DNA of 64,000 nucleotides, from positions 5,890,001 to 5,954,000 of the forward strand of contig NZ_VFPG01000001.1 of assembly GCF_006716565.1 (NCBI RefSeq), in the 5' to 3' direction. Shown piece after piece: positions 1-7,467 of this stretch. How positions within the stretch are numbered: position 1 is the first letter of the stretch; every line of letters begins with the position of its first letter. The position numbers and the translations under genes are program-made. Origin of the DNA: Nocardia bhagyanarayanae (GTDB lineage: Bacteria; Actinomycetota; Actinomycetes; Mycobacteriales; Mycobacteriaceae). Below the pieces are notes generated by a model. The model ran no database searches, was not told where the DNA came from, and saw only the letters and a program-made list of their open reading frames with translations.

Positions 1-750
1 GGCGCCCTGTTCGCGTCGTTCCTCATCGGCGTGCAGTCCTACGCGCTCGGCTACATGACGCAGACGCCAGACCAGGCCACCGTCACCGCGGGCGTCCAGC
101 AGGCGACGCTGGCCCAGATCCAGCAGCAGACCGGACACCCGATGCCACCGGAGGCCGTGCAGGTGCTGCTCGATCCCGGCTACAGCTACGGAAACGGTTA
201 TACGCTACTGGAATTCGCGGTACGCATCGCGCTGCTGCAAGCCGTGCTCGCGATGCTGTGCGGCGCGCTGGCCGGTGTGCTGGCCCGCAAGATCGGCGCC
301 AGGATTCCGCTGATCGCCGCGCTCGCGCTGTTCGTCGGCGCGGGAGTCTGCTACGCCGTGCTGCCGCACACCTGGGTGGTGTTCCTCTGGGTGAGCGCCG
401 CGTTCGGCATCGGGTTCGGTTTCTACTACGCGGCCATGCCGATCCTCATGGTCGAGGCCGTCCCACAGGAACAGCAAGGCATCAGCCTCGGCATGCTCGG
501 TGTCATGCAGTCCATGGGCGTGGCGATCGGGTTGGCGATCGTCACCGCGTTCCTCCACGCCAGTCCGATGCGGGCGCTGGTCACCGTCGCCGGTCAACCC
601 GCGCCGCCGAACCCGATTCCCGGCATATTCGGCGACCGCGGGTACGAGCTGGGATTCTGGGTCGCGGCGGGCGCTTCCGCGCTCGCGCTGCTGATCGCGC
701 TGGTCATGCGGCACGGCCGCACACCGGCGACCGGCGGCACCGCGTACTGA
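1..750 (+). CDS. MFS transporter, C-terminal part (5' end outside window)
   Basis: The reading frame is open from base 1, so the first half of the protein is missing; 249 residues are visible. Several hydrophobic segments (for example around VLAMLCGALAGVLA, LIAALALFVGAGVCYAVL, WVSAAFGIGFGFYYAAMPIL and a last one near the C-terminus) are joined by short Arg-rich loops such as ARKIGARIP, which is the usual pattern of the C-terminal half of a major facilitator superfamily permease. An extracytoplasmic loop rich in Gln and Pro lies between two of the helices. The substrate cannot be read from this. It converges on the next gene, with a hairpin between them. Family call is firm, function open. Confidence 0.75.
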   Translation, partial: GALFASFLIGVQSYALGYMTQTPDQATVTAGVQQATLAQIQQQTGHPMPPEAVQVLLDPGYSYGNGYTLLEFAVRIALLQAVLAMLCGALAGVLARKIGARIPLIAALALFVGAGVCYAVLPHTWVVFLWVSAAFGIGFGFYYAAMPILMVEAVPQEQQGISLGMLGVMQSMGVAIGLAIVTAFLHASPMRALVTVAGQPAPPNPIPGIFGDRGYELGFWVAAGASALALLIALVMRHGRTPATGGTAY

Positions 751-755
751 GTCGC

Positions 756-787
756 GCGGCGGGGGCTGGCACACCGGCCCCCGCCGC
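756..787. terminator. Hairpin between convergent genes
   Basis: Perfect 11-bp inverted repeat GCGGCGGGGGC (756-766) / GCCCCCGCCGC (777-787) with a 10-nt loop. It lies directly after the MFS stop and just beyond the stop of the oppositely oriented gene ending at 794, so it can serve both as an intrinsic-type terminator. No T-run follows, which is common in high-GC actinobacteria. Confidence 0.6.
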
Positions 788-793
788 TCGCGA

Positions 794-1291
794 TCAGCCC
801 GGTTGGGTGTTGTCGAGGACGCGATACTCGGCGTCGGCGACGCTGCCGAAGTCAACCCCGGTGAGCCGGAGCATCAGCGCGAACAGATCGTCCTCCTGGT
901 GCAGTCCGAGACCGTCCTCTTCCGGAAGCGGCACGCCCTCCTGGGCGACCGGCTCTCCTTCGGCGACGAGGACGTCACGCACGAGTTCGCCGTCCACATA
1001 CCAGCCCACGCCGTACATATCCGTCGTGCCGTTCCCGAGGAACGTCAGCAGCCGACGCCCCTTCGCCAGTCGCGGGCCGACGGATTCGTCGTACAGAGCG
1101 CTGATCCACGGATCGGCGAGGACGGTCCACCCACCGACCGTCGCGACTGCGTAATCGCCCTGGAAGCTGTTGCTGAAAACCTCGTAGCCCGAGACGGTTT
1201 CACCGTTATCGTCCGGCGCTCCCGGTAGTGCGGCGAGTTCGTCCGTGCCGACCTCACCCTCCACCAGCAGACCGGCCACATTCCACCCCAT
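794..1291 (-). CDS. Hypothetical protein, 165 aa
   Basis: Start taken at the ATG at 1291 (protein begins MGWNVAGLLVEG); a longer frame upstream only shadows hemC on the other strand. The protein is acidic, without signal peptide or membrane segment, and has a regular alternation of hydrophobic strands (YAVATVGGWTVLADPW, LLTFLGNGTTDMYGVGWYVDGELVRDVLVAEG) typical of small beta-rich cytoplasmic proteins. It resembles uncharacterised actinobacterial proteins that look like immunity or SMI1-type folds, but no motif allows assignment. It is divergent from the hemC-like gene, with 55 bp between the two starts, so both may share a promoter region. Function unknown. Confidence 0.6.
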   Translation of the reverse strand: MGWNVAGLLVEGEVGTDELAALPGAPDDNGETVSGYEVFSNSFQGDYAVATVGGWTVLADPWISALYDESVGPRLAKGRRLLTFLGNGTTDMYGVGWYVDGELVRDVLVAEGEPVAQEGVPLPEEDGLGLHQEDDLFALMLRLTGVDFGSVADAEYRVLDNTQPG

Positions 1292-1346
1292 GCTCTTCTC
1301 CTGCCCTCGCCGTCGGGGCGCACACCCCCGGAGTAGTGTGCACGCC

Positions 1347-2276
1347 ATGTCGCGGACGCGCATCATTCGCATCGCTACCCGATCCAGCCCCATGGCGCTC
1401 GCGCAAGCCGAGCACGTGGCGGCGCTGCTGGCCGGGCTGGGGGTGGACAGCGAACTGGTGAAGGTGACCACCGCGGGCGACCGGTGGATGGGGGATCTGT
1501 CGAAACTCGGCGGCAAAGGCGCGTTCGTCAAGGAGATCGACCTCGCTTTGCAGTCGGACCAAGCCGATCTCGCGGTGCACTGCCTCAAGGACATCCCCGG
1601 CGACATCCCGGTGCCCGAGGGGCTGGCGTTCGCCGGATATCTCGCCCGCGAGGACGTGCACGACGCGGTGATCAGCGCGAGCGGGGCACGGCTGGCGGAC
1701 CTGCCGGAGGGCACCGTCGTCGGCACCAGCTCGGTGCGCCGGAAGGCGCAACTGAACCTGCACTTCCCGCACCTCACCGTGAAACCGTTGCGCGGCAACG
1801 TGAACACCCGTTTGGCGCGGCTCGAGGAGGGCCACGTCGACGTGCTCATCGCGGCGGTGGCCGGACTGCACCGGGTCGGCCAGGAGCACCGCATCACCGA
1901 GATCCTCGACCTCGACACCATGTGCCCGCCGGTCGGCGCGGGCGTCATCGCGCTGGAGTGCCGCGCCGACGACGCCTGGCTGCTCGACGTCGGCGGCGAA
2001 CTGGACCATCCGGAGACGCACCGGCACGCCGACGCCGAACGCGCCATGCTGCACGCGCTCCAGGGCCACTGCAACTCCCCCATCGCCGGCTACGCCACCA
2101 CCGACCCCGCGGGCCGACTCACCTTGCACGGCAAGGTCTTCTCCAGCGACGGCACCCGCTGGCTCGACGCCAAACACTGGGGCGTACCGGAAGACCCCCA
2201 GGCCCTCGGCTTCTTCGTCGGCGCCGACCTCCTCCGCCAAGGCGCCCGCGCCCTCATCGATTCCATCCCGCACTAG
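1347..2276 (+). CDS. hemC: Hydroxymethylbilane synthase-like protein (porphobilinogen deaminase)
   Basis: A 309-residue protein starting MSRTRIIRIATRSSPMALAQ, with the family landmarks in order: the RSSPMALAQ N-terminal motif, LGGKGAFVKEID, the HCLKDIPGD loop (usually HSLKD), GTSSVRRKAQL, RGNVNTRLARL and the cofactor loop GHCNSPIAGYA, whose Cys is the attachment site of the dipyrromethane cofactor. The family polymerises four porphobilinogen molecules into hydroxymethylbilane for tetrapyrrole synthesis in the cytoplasm. Neighbours here are not other hem genes, so this may be a second copy beside a canonical hemC elsewhere. All key residues seem present, so it is probably active. Confidence 0.85.
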   Translation: MSRTRIIRIATRSSPMALAQAEHVAALLAGLGVDSELVKVTTAGDRWMGDLSKLGGKGAFVKEIDLALQSDQADLAVHCLKDIPGDIPVPEGLAFAGYLAREDVHDAVISASGARLADLPEGTVVGTSSVRRKAQLNLHFPHLTVKPLRGNVNTRLARLEEGHVDVLIAAVAGLHRVGQEHRITEILDLDTMCPPVGAGVIALECRADDAWLLDVGGELDHPETHRHADAERAMLHALQGHCNSPIAGYATTDPAGRLTLHGKVFSSDGTRWLDAKHWGVPEDPQALGFFVGADLLRQGARALIDSIPH

Positions 2277-2403
2277 CGCCGCACGTCGACCCGCGACGCC
2301 GCGCAGGCGACGCCGGGCTGGCCCGAGCCTGCTCCGAACTGGTTGTCGCGGAACGACGAACGGGCAGGGTTACGCCGGACGGGGCGGCGCGATGCCGAAC
2401 GGG

Positions 2404-3243
2404 TCAGCGCCAGCGGGCGTGGCGCGGGAACAGGGCGCGGCCCGCTTCGTGGGCGACCTCGACGAGAACGCGGGCCAGGCGGGCGGTGTCGAGCGCGGGT
2501 CGCTCGCCGCTGACCTGACCGGACAGGGACAGGGCGGCGATCGCGGCGCCGCGCCCGCGCACCGGCACGGCCACGCACGCGATGCCGCCGACCGACTCCT
2601 CGTTGTCCACCGCGACACCCTGGCGGTGCCGGATGCGGTTCAGTTCGCGGTGCAATTCGCCTCTGTCGCAAACAGTTCGGGCAGTCAGCTGGGGCAGCCG
2701 ATCACGGAACGACGCCTCGACGATGCTGGGTTCCAGCGTCGCGAGCAGCGCCTTGCCCAACGCCGTGCTGTGCGCGGGCATGCGGCCGCCGAGCCGGGTG
2801 GGGATGGTCGCGGCCAGGCGTCCACCCGCCTTGTCGAGATAGAGCACCTCGCGTCCGTCGAGCACGCCGAGGTGTCCGACCATCCCGGTGCGCTGACACA
2901 GGTCGTGCAGCAGCGGGCTCACCACATCGCGAATCTCGTTGTGGTCGGCGGCGAGTCCGCCGAGTTCCAGGGTGCGCATACCGAGGCGGTAGCCGCCGGG
3001 AGCGTGCGCGAGCCAGCGCAGGCGGATCATCTGGTCCAGGATGCGATGCACGGTGGAGCGGGGCAGACCGGTGCGTTCGGCGAGGCCGAGCAGGGTCAAA
3101 GTCGGTGTCGCGCCGTCGAACGCATCTAGGATCAGCGTCATTCGTTCGATCATCGACACCGGCGGCTGGGCCGGCTTGGCGGTCGCACGACCCGTACCCG
3201 TCCACTCGCCGGACTCGGGATGGGTCAGCATCTCGACCGTCAT
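2404..3243 (-). CDS. IclR-family transcriptional regulator
   Basis: 279 aa. After a variable N-terminal tail, residues about 30-85 form a winged helix-turn-helix (LTLLGLAERTGLPRSTVHRI), followed by the IclR effector-binding domain with its typical segments (YRLGMRTLELGG, LLHDLCQRTGMVGHLGVLDG, PAHSTALGKALLA, DNEESVGGIACVAVPV). The start at 3243 has a good ribosome site (GGAGGTG) 7 nt upstream. It is divergent from the catabolic operon beginning at 3485. IclR proteins in such a position usually control the neighbouring aromatic or steroid degradation genes and themselves, so this is the likely local regulator. The effector is unknown. Confidence 0.9.
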   Translation of the reverse strand: MTVEMLTHPESGEWTGTGRATAKPAQPPVSMIERMTLILDAFDGATPTLTLLGLAERTGLPRSTVHRILDQMIRLRWLAHAPGGYRLGMRTLELGGLAADHNEIRDVVSPLLHDLCQRTGMVGHLGVLDGREVLYLDKAGGRLAATIPTRLGGRMPAHSTALGKALLATLEPSIVEASFRDRLPQLTARTVCDRGELHRELNRIRHRQGVAVDNEESVGGIACVAVPVRGRGAAIAALSLSGQVSGERPALDTARLARVLVEVAHEAGRALFPRHARWR

Positions 3244-3280
3244 GGCTCACCTCCATTGTGTAGCGCATCAAGCTTAGAAG

Positions 3281-3288
3281 TATTTCTA
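3281..3288. promoter_or_regulatory. Candidate IclR site, half 1 (TATTTCTA)
   Basis: The 8-mer TATTTCTA, preceded by GAAG, lies about 40 bp upstream of the IclR start codon. The same 8-mer, preceded by GAA, is found again at 3459-3466 just before the operon gene at 3485. Shared words on both flanks of a divergent regulator region are what an autoregulated operator would look like. Inference only. Confidence 0.3.
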
Positions 3289-3412
3289 TTAGGCATGTGC
3301 ATTTTCGGCACAAGTGTTTGTGTCTCCCATCACAGTGCCCGGCCCGCGTCGAGCCCGAATCCCGGAAACTACGGAGATCGGTACGGATCTTCTCGGTAGC
3401 CGGAACCCGTGC

Positions 3413-3443
3413 TTGACAGCCCCGGCACCCCGCCGCCTACGGT
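3413..3443 (+). promoter_or_regulatory. Candidate promoter of the catabolic operon
   Basis: A perfect -35 hexamer TTGACA (3413-3418) is followed after 19 bp by TACGGT (3438-3443), which keeps the TAnnnT pattern of a -10 box. It sits 41 bp before the flavin reductase start. The spacing is slightly long, so the assignment is tentative. Confidence 0.35.
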
Positions 3444-3458
3444 CATGACGAAACGGAA

Positions 3459-3477
3459 TATTTCTAGTCGAAACTAG
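3459..3477. promoter_or_regulatory. Candidate operator: repeated word plus inverted repeat before the ribosome site
   Basis: TATTTCTA (3459-3466) overlaps a small perfect inverted repeat CTAGT-cgaa-ACTAG (3464-3477). The right arm runs into the AGGAG ribosome site (3476-3480) of the gene at 3485. It could be a regulator binding site downstream of the promoter, or an RNA hairpin masking the ribosome site. Confidence 0.35.
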
Positions 3478-3484
3478 GAGCACC

Positions 3485-3961
3485 ATGGCCGTCGATCTCG
3501 ACTTCAAGGCCGTCCTGGGCCGGTTCTGCACCGGCATCACCGCGATCACGGCGCTCGCCGACGACCAGCCGCTGGGCTTCGCCTGTCAGTCGTTCTCTTC
3601 GCTGTCGCTGGATCCGCCCGCGGTCGCCCTCTTCCCGGCCCGCACATCCACCACTTGGCCGCGCATCCGCGAGGTCGGCCGGTTCTGCGTCAACATCCTG
3701 GCCCACGACCAGGAAGACGTGTGCAGGCAGCTCGGTCGCAGCGGCCAGGACAAGTTCGCCGACCTGCGCTGGCGCCGCTCCCCCAACGGCTCGCCGCTGC
3801 TGGAGGGCTCCATCGCCTGGATCGATTGCACCCTCGACCGGGAGGTCGACGGCGGCGACCACACCATCGTCGTCGCGCACGTCACCGAGCTGAGCGAGCA
3901 GCGCGACGCCGCGCCGCTGCTGTTCTACCGCTCCGGCTACGAGCGGCTCGCGGTGGTCTGA
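3485..3961 (+). CDS. Flavin reductase (HsaB-like small component)
   Basis: 158 aa, the usual size of the flavin reductase domain family that supplies reduced FMN or FAD to two-component monooxygenases. Typical segments are FCTGITAITAL near the N-terminus, the flavin-binding stretch GFACQSFSSLSLDPPAVALFP, FCVNILAHDQEDVC and GGDHTIVVAHV near the end. It opens the rightward catabolic run behind ribosome site AGGAG. In steroid degradation HsaB partners the hydroxylase HsaA; no HsaA is present here, but a luciferase-like monooxygenase at 7468 also needs reduced flavin and is the best candidate partner. Confidence 0.85.
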   Translation: MAVDLDFKAVLGRFCTGITAITALADDQPLGFACQSFSSLSLDPPAVALFPARTSTTWPRIREVGRFCVNILAHDQEDVCRQLGRSGQDKFADLRWRRSPNGSPLLEGSIAWIDCTLDREVDGGDHTIVVAHVTELSEQRDAAPLLFYRSGYERLAVV

Positions 3962-4075
3962 GGGTCCTCCCGATCAGTGAGACCACGCCTACCGGCGCCG
4001 CGAGCGCCGTCACAGCATCGAAATAGCCCGGAACGACATAGGCCTGAGCGAAATACCTCTGGAGGACCCGACATC

Positions 4076-5227
4076 ATGAGCACGGCGAACACCGACGATC
4101 AGGTGCGCGTGATCGACACCGGCGCCCCGCCCGCCCGCTACGCGCGCGGCTGGCACTGTCTCGGCCTCGCCGACAGCTTCCGCGACGGAAAGCCGCACAC
4201 CATCACCGCGTTCGGCACCGAACTGGTGGTCTTCGCGGGCACCGACGGCACGCTCAACGTGCTCGACGCCTACTGCAGGCACATGGGCGGCAACCTCGCC
4301 GACGGCACCATCAAGGGCGACACCATCGCCTGCCCATTCCACGACTGGCGCTGGAAGGGCAACGGCCGCTGTGCCGCGATCCCCTACGCGCGCCGAGTGC
4401 CGCCGCTGGCCCGCACCAAGGCGTGGACCACCCTCGAGCAGAACCGGCAGCTGTTCGTCTGGCACGATCCCGAGGGCAATCCGCCGCCGGAGGACATCAC
4501 CATCCCGCGCATCGAGGGCGCGTTCAGCGACGAGTGGAGCGACTGGACCTGGAACCAGATCGTCATCGACGGCGCGAACTGCCGCGAGGTCATCGACAAC
4601 GTGGTCGACATGGCGCACTTCTTCTACGTGCACTTCGCCTTCCCGACCTACTTCAAGAACGTCTTCGAGGGCCACATCGCCAGCCAGTACATGACCTCCA
4701 TCGGCCGCGAGGACGTGCAGGGCGAGCTGGCCAAGGAAGCGGGCGGCAAGAACGTGCTGCACTCCGAGGCGCACTACTACGGCCCCTCCTACATGATCGA
4801 CAACCTGGTCAACGAGTCGAACGGCCAGACGGTGGAGGCGGTGCTGATCAACTGCCACTACCCGGTGACCCCGACCAAGTTCGTGCTGCAGTACGGCGCG
4901 ATCGTCAAGAAGCTGCCCGGTCTCGCGCCCGAGGAGGCCGATGCGATGGCGGTCCGGTTCGCGGGCGGGCTCGGCCGCGGTTTCGAGCAGGACGTGGCGA
5001 TCTGGAAGCGCAAGACCCGCATCGACAACCCGCTGCTGTGCGAGGAGGACGGGCCGGTCTACCAGCTGCGCCGCTGGTACGAGCAGTTCTACCGGGATGT
5101 CGCGGAGGTGGACGAGAAGATGACCGCCCGTTTCGAATTCGAGGTCGACACCGCCCGCGCCGTCACCGCGTGGGAGGCCGAGGTCGCCGACAACCTGGCC
5201 GCCCAGCGCGCGAGCAGCGGGGCGTGA
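4076..5227 (+). CDS. kshA: Rieske oxygenase, KshA-like (3-ketosteroid 9-alpha-hydroxylase oxygenase)
   Basis: 383 aa; start at the ATG at 4076, which has GGAGG 10 nt upstream. The Rieske [2Fe-2S] motif is complete (YCRHMGG ... CPFHDWRW), and the mononuclear iron region follows with NVVDMAHFFYVHFAFPTYF, giving the two His ligands. Stretches such as PPARYARGWHCLGLA, VPPLARTKAW, FEGHIASQY, KTRIDNPLL and YQLRRWYEQFY are characteristic of KshA. In steroid catabolism KshA hydroxylates C9 of androstadienedione, opening ring B. The KshB-like reductase is encoded two genes downstream, which supports the role. Many Nocardia and Rhodococcus carry several KshA copies with different steroid preference, so the true substrate is open. 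Confidence 0.88.
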   Translation: MSTANTDDQVRVIDTGAPPARYARGWHCLGLADSFRDGKPHTITAFGTELVVFAGTDGTLNVLDAYCRHMGGNLADGTIKGDTIACPFHDWRWKGNGRCAAIPYARRVPPLARTKAWTTLEQNRQLFVWHDPEGNPPPEDITIPRIEGAFSDEWSDWTWNQIVIDGANCREVIDNVVDMAHFFYVHFAFPTYFKNVFEGHIASQYMTSIGREDVQGELAKEAGGKNVLHSEAHYYGPSYMIDNLVNESNGQTVEAVLINCHYPVTPTKFVLQYGAIVKKLPGLAPEEADAMAVRFAGGLGRGFEQDVAIWKRKTRIDNPLLCEEDGPVYQLRRWYEQFYRDVAEVDEKMTARFEFEVDTARAVTAWEAEVADNLAAQRASSGA

Positions 5228-5466
5228 GCGGGAGCGCCATGGATGCTGTCATGTGCCAGGCCTGCGGAAACCGGGTCGCCGTAGTCAAATTCAGCCCGGC
5301 GCACACGAGCGTGCAGTGGACCGCCGCCGCCGTCGGACAGTGCGCCGAACTCGGCCGCAACGGCGACGGACCCGTCTCTGGGTGCGCCGCCTTGCGCCGC
5401 AGCATCGATAACGCCGTCATCGCGGGCGCGCTGGGGCTCAGCACTCGGGAGGAGGATCTGCTGTGA
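5224..5466 (+). CDS. Small cysteine-containing protein between kshA and kshB
   Basis: 80 aa from a GTG at 5224 that overlaps the kshA stop (GTGA), implying translational coupling; an internal ATG at 5239 would give 75 aa. The protein has a CQACGN pair near the N-terminus and two further Cys (GQCAEL, SGCAAL), a spacing that could bind a metal or cluster but is not a standard ferredoxin pattern. The C-terminal half is helical (CAALRRSIDNAVIAGALGLS). The position between oxygenase and reductase suggests an accessory to the hydroxylase. I do not recognise a characterised family. Confidence 0.55.
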   Translation: MSGSAMDAVMCQACGNRVAVVKFSPAHTSVQWTAAAVGQCAELGRNGDGPVSGCAALRRSIDNAVIAGALGLSTREEDLL

Positions 5467-5530
5467 AGGAACGAACCCTACACGCGGCGGCTCTCCTCAC
5501 GGCCGGGTCGAGCGCAGGCGAGGTGCGGCC

Positions 5531-6538
5531 GTGAGTATCCGGTTGCGCGTGGCGCGCGTGATCGCCGAGACCGCGGACGCGGTGTCGCTGGAACTGGTCC
5601 CGGAGTCCGGCCCGCGGCCCGCGTACCGGCCCGGGCAGTTCCTCACCCTGCGGATCCCCAGCGATCGCACGGGTTCGGTGGCGCGCTCGTACTCGCTGTC
5701 GAGCGCGCCGCACGAGGACGGTCCGCTGAAGGTCACCGTCAAGCGGACAGCGGGTGGTTACGGCTCGAACTGGTTGTGCGACAACGCCACCGAGGGCATG
5801 GAGCTCGAAAGCCTGCCACCCGCAGGCGTGTTCACCCCGGACTCGCTCGACGACGATCTGCTGCTGCTCGCGGCGGGCAGCGGCATCACACCGGTGCTGT
5901 CCATCGCGAAATCCGCGCTGGCGCAGGGCAAAGCACGCTGCACACTCGTCTACGCCAATCGAGACGAGCGCTCGGTGATCTTCGCCGGTGAGCTGGCGGA
6001 ACTGGCCGCGGCGCATCCGGACCGGCTGACGGTGGTGCACTGGCTGGAGGCCGTGCAGGGCCTGCCCACCGCGGCTCAGCTGCGGACGCTGCTCGAGCCG
6101 TGGGCCGACCGTGCCGTCTTCGTGTGCGGGCCGGCGCCGTTCATGGACGCCGTCGAGTCGGCGGCGGCCGAACTCGGCGTCGACCGCGTGCACTCCGAGC
6201 GATTCGTCTCGATAACCGGCGACCCGTTCGCCGCCGTACCCGTCACCGGTGACGCGACGGAAGATGCCGCCGCGGTCACCGTCGACATCGACGGCGAGAC
6301 ACACGAACTCGGTTGGCCCCGCGAGACCGTGCTGCTGGATGTGCTGCTCGCCCGCGGCATCGAGGCGCCGTACTCGTGCCGGGAGGGCGCGTGCAGCGCG
6401 TGCGTGTGCCGCCTGCGCGACGGCGAGGTGAAGATGCTGCGCAACGACGTATTGGAGAAAGAAGACCTGGCCGACGGCTATGTGCTCGCCTGCCAGGCGA
6501 TTCCGGTCACCGACACGGTCCGGATCACCTATGACTGA
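5531..6538 (+). CDS. kshB: KshB-like ferredoxin reductase (FAD, NAD and [2Fe-2S] domains)
   Basis: 335 aa from a GTG start at 5531. Domain order is FAD binding (RPGQFLTLRI, RSYSLSSAP), NAD binding (LLLLAAGSGITPVLSI, VFVCGPAPFMDAV) and a C-terminal plant-type [2Fe-2S] ferredoxin with CREGACSACVCRL and a distant LACQA cysteine. This is the standard build of the reductase that passes electrons from NADH to KshA. The gene lies 64 bp after the small coupled ORF and 13 bp before the extradiol dioxygenase, so it is in the same operon. It could also serve another Rieske oxygenase. Confidence 0.88.
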   Translation: MSIRLRVARVIAETADAVSLELVPESGPRPAYRPGQFLTLRIPSDRTGSVARSYSLSSAPHEDGPLKVTVKRTAGGYGSNWLCDNATEGMELESLPPAGVFTPDSLDDDLLLLAAGSGITPVLSIAKSALAQGKARCTLVYANRDERSVIFAGELAELAAAHPDRLTVVHWLEAVQGLPTAAQLRTLLEPWADRAVFVCGPAPFMDAVESAAAELGVDRVHSERFVSITGDPFAAVPVTGDATEDAAAVTVDIDGETHELGWPRETVLLDVLLARGIEAPYSCREGACSACVCRLRDGEVKMLRNDVLEKEDLADGYVLACQAIPVTDTVRITYD

Positions 6539-6551
6539 GGAGAACCACCCC

Positions 6552-7436
6552 ATGCCTGTCATCAGCTCGCTCGGTTATGTGAAGGTCGCTGTCAGCGATC
6601 CGCACGCCTGGCGCACCTTCGCCTTCGACGTGATGGGCTTCGCCGAGGGCAGCGGCCCCGATCCGGACGCGATCTACCTGCGGATGGACGAGCGCGGCGC
6701 CCGCCTGGTGCTGGTGCCCGGCGACACCGACAAGGTGCTCGCCGTCGGCTGGGAGGTCCGCGATCATCGGGCGCTGGCCGCCGCGCGTGACGCGGTGCAG
6801 GCGGCGGGGATCGAGGTCACCACGCTCTCGGTCGAGGAGGCCGACGCGCGCCGGGTGGAAGAGGCGATCGCCTTCACCGATCCGGCGGGCACGCCCGTCG
6901 AGGTGTTCCACGGTCCGGTGCTGGACCACAGCCCGGTGGTCACCCAGCACGGAAACCGTTTCGTCACAGAGGGTCTGGGCCTCGGCCACGTGGTGCTGCC
7001 GGTGCCGGATCTGGACGTCGCGTTCCGCTTCTACACCGATGTGCTGGGCTTCCTGCCGCGCGGCGCGTTCCGGCTGCCGACCCCGCCGGAGTACGGCCCG
7101 ATGCGGGTGCGGTTCCTCGGCGTCAACCAGCGCCACCACAGTCTGGCGCTGATCCCCTCTGGCGGGAAGGAGGGCTCCGGCCTGGTGCACATCATGGTCG
7201 AGGTCGACGCGCTCGACGACGTAGGCCGCGCGCTGGACCGGGTCGGCAAGGCCGGTTACCACCTGTCCTCCACGCTCGGCAGGCACACCAACGACAAGAT
7301 GATCTCGTTCTACGTCCGCACTCCGGGCGGCTGGGATCTGGAATACGGCACCGAGGGGCTGCTGGTGGACGAATCCACCTACACCGCGGAGGAGATCACC
7401 GCGGACAGCTACTGGGGCCACGACTGGTCGCGCTGA
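6552..7436 (+). CDS. hsaC: Extradiol ring-cleavage dioxygenase, HsaC/BphC-like
   Basis: 294 aa; start at 6552 rather than the longer frame that runs into kshB. Two vicinal-oxygen-chelate halves are visible. The metal ligands fit the 2-His-1-Glu triad: His in LGLGHVVLPV, His in SGLVHIMVEV, and Glu in GWDLEYGTEG. Motifs FHGPVLDH, RHHSLAL and the C-terminal WGHDWS match the HsaC and BphC class, which opens catechol rings beside the hydroxyl groups (meta cleavage). In steroid degradation HsaC cleaves the catechol formed from ring A. Size and ligands suggest an active enzyme; the substrate could be another catechol. Confidence 0.85.
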   Translation: MPVISSLGYVKVAVSDPHAWRTFAFDVMGFAEGSGPDPDAIYLRMDERGARLVLVPGDTDKVLAVGWEVRDHRALAAARDAVQAAGIEVTTLSVEEADARRVEEAIAFTDPAGTPVEVFHGPVLDHSPVVTQHGNRFVTEGLGLGHVVLPVPDLDVAFRFYTDVLGFLPRGAFRLPTPPEYGPMRVRFLGVNQRHHSLALIPSGGKEGSGLVHIMVEVDALDDVGRALDRVGKAGYHLSSTLGRHTNDKMISFYVRTPGGWDLEYGTEGLLVDESTYTAEEITADSYWGHDWSR

Positions 7437-7467
7437 CCCGCGCGAACCCGAAGTCAGGACAACTGAA

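Noticed and set aside
2404..3129. Long open frames opposite and in other frames of the IclR gene and many other genes (for example 12809-14731 plus, 18618-20561 minus, 21926-23395 plus)
   Set aside because: High GC makes shadow frames long. Their products are Arg/Gly/His-rich, have no ribosome site and match no family, while the chosen frames carry clear motifs.
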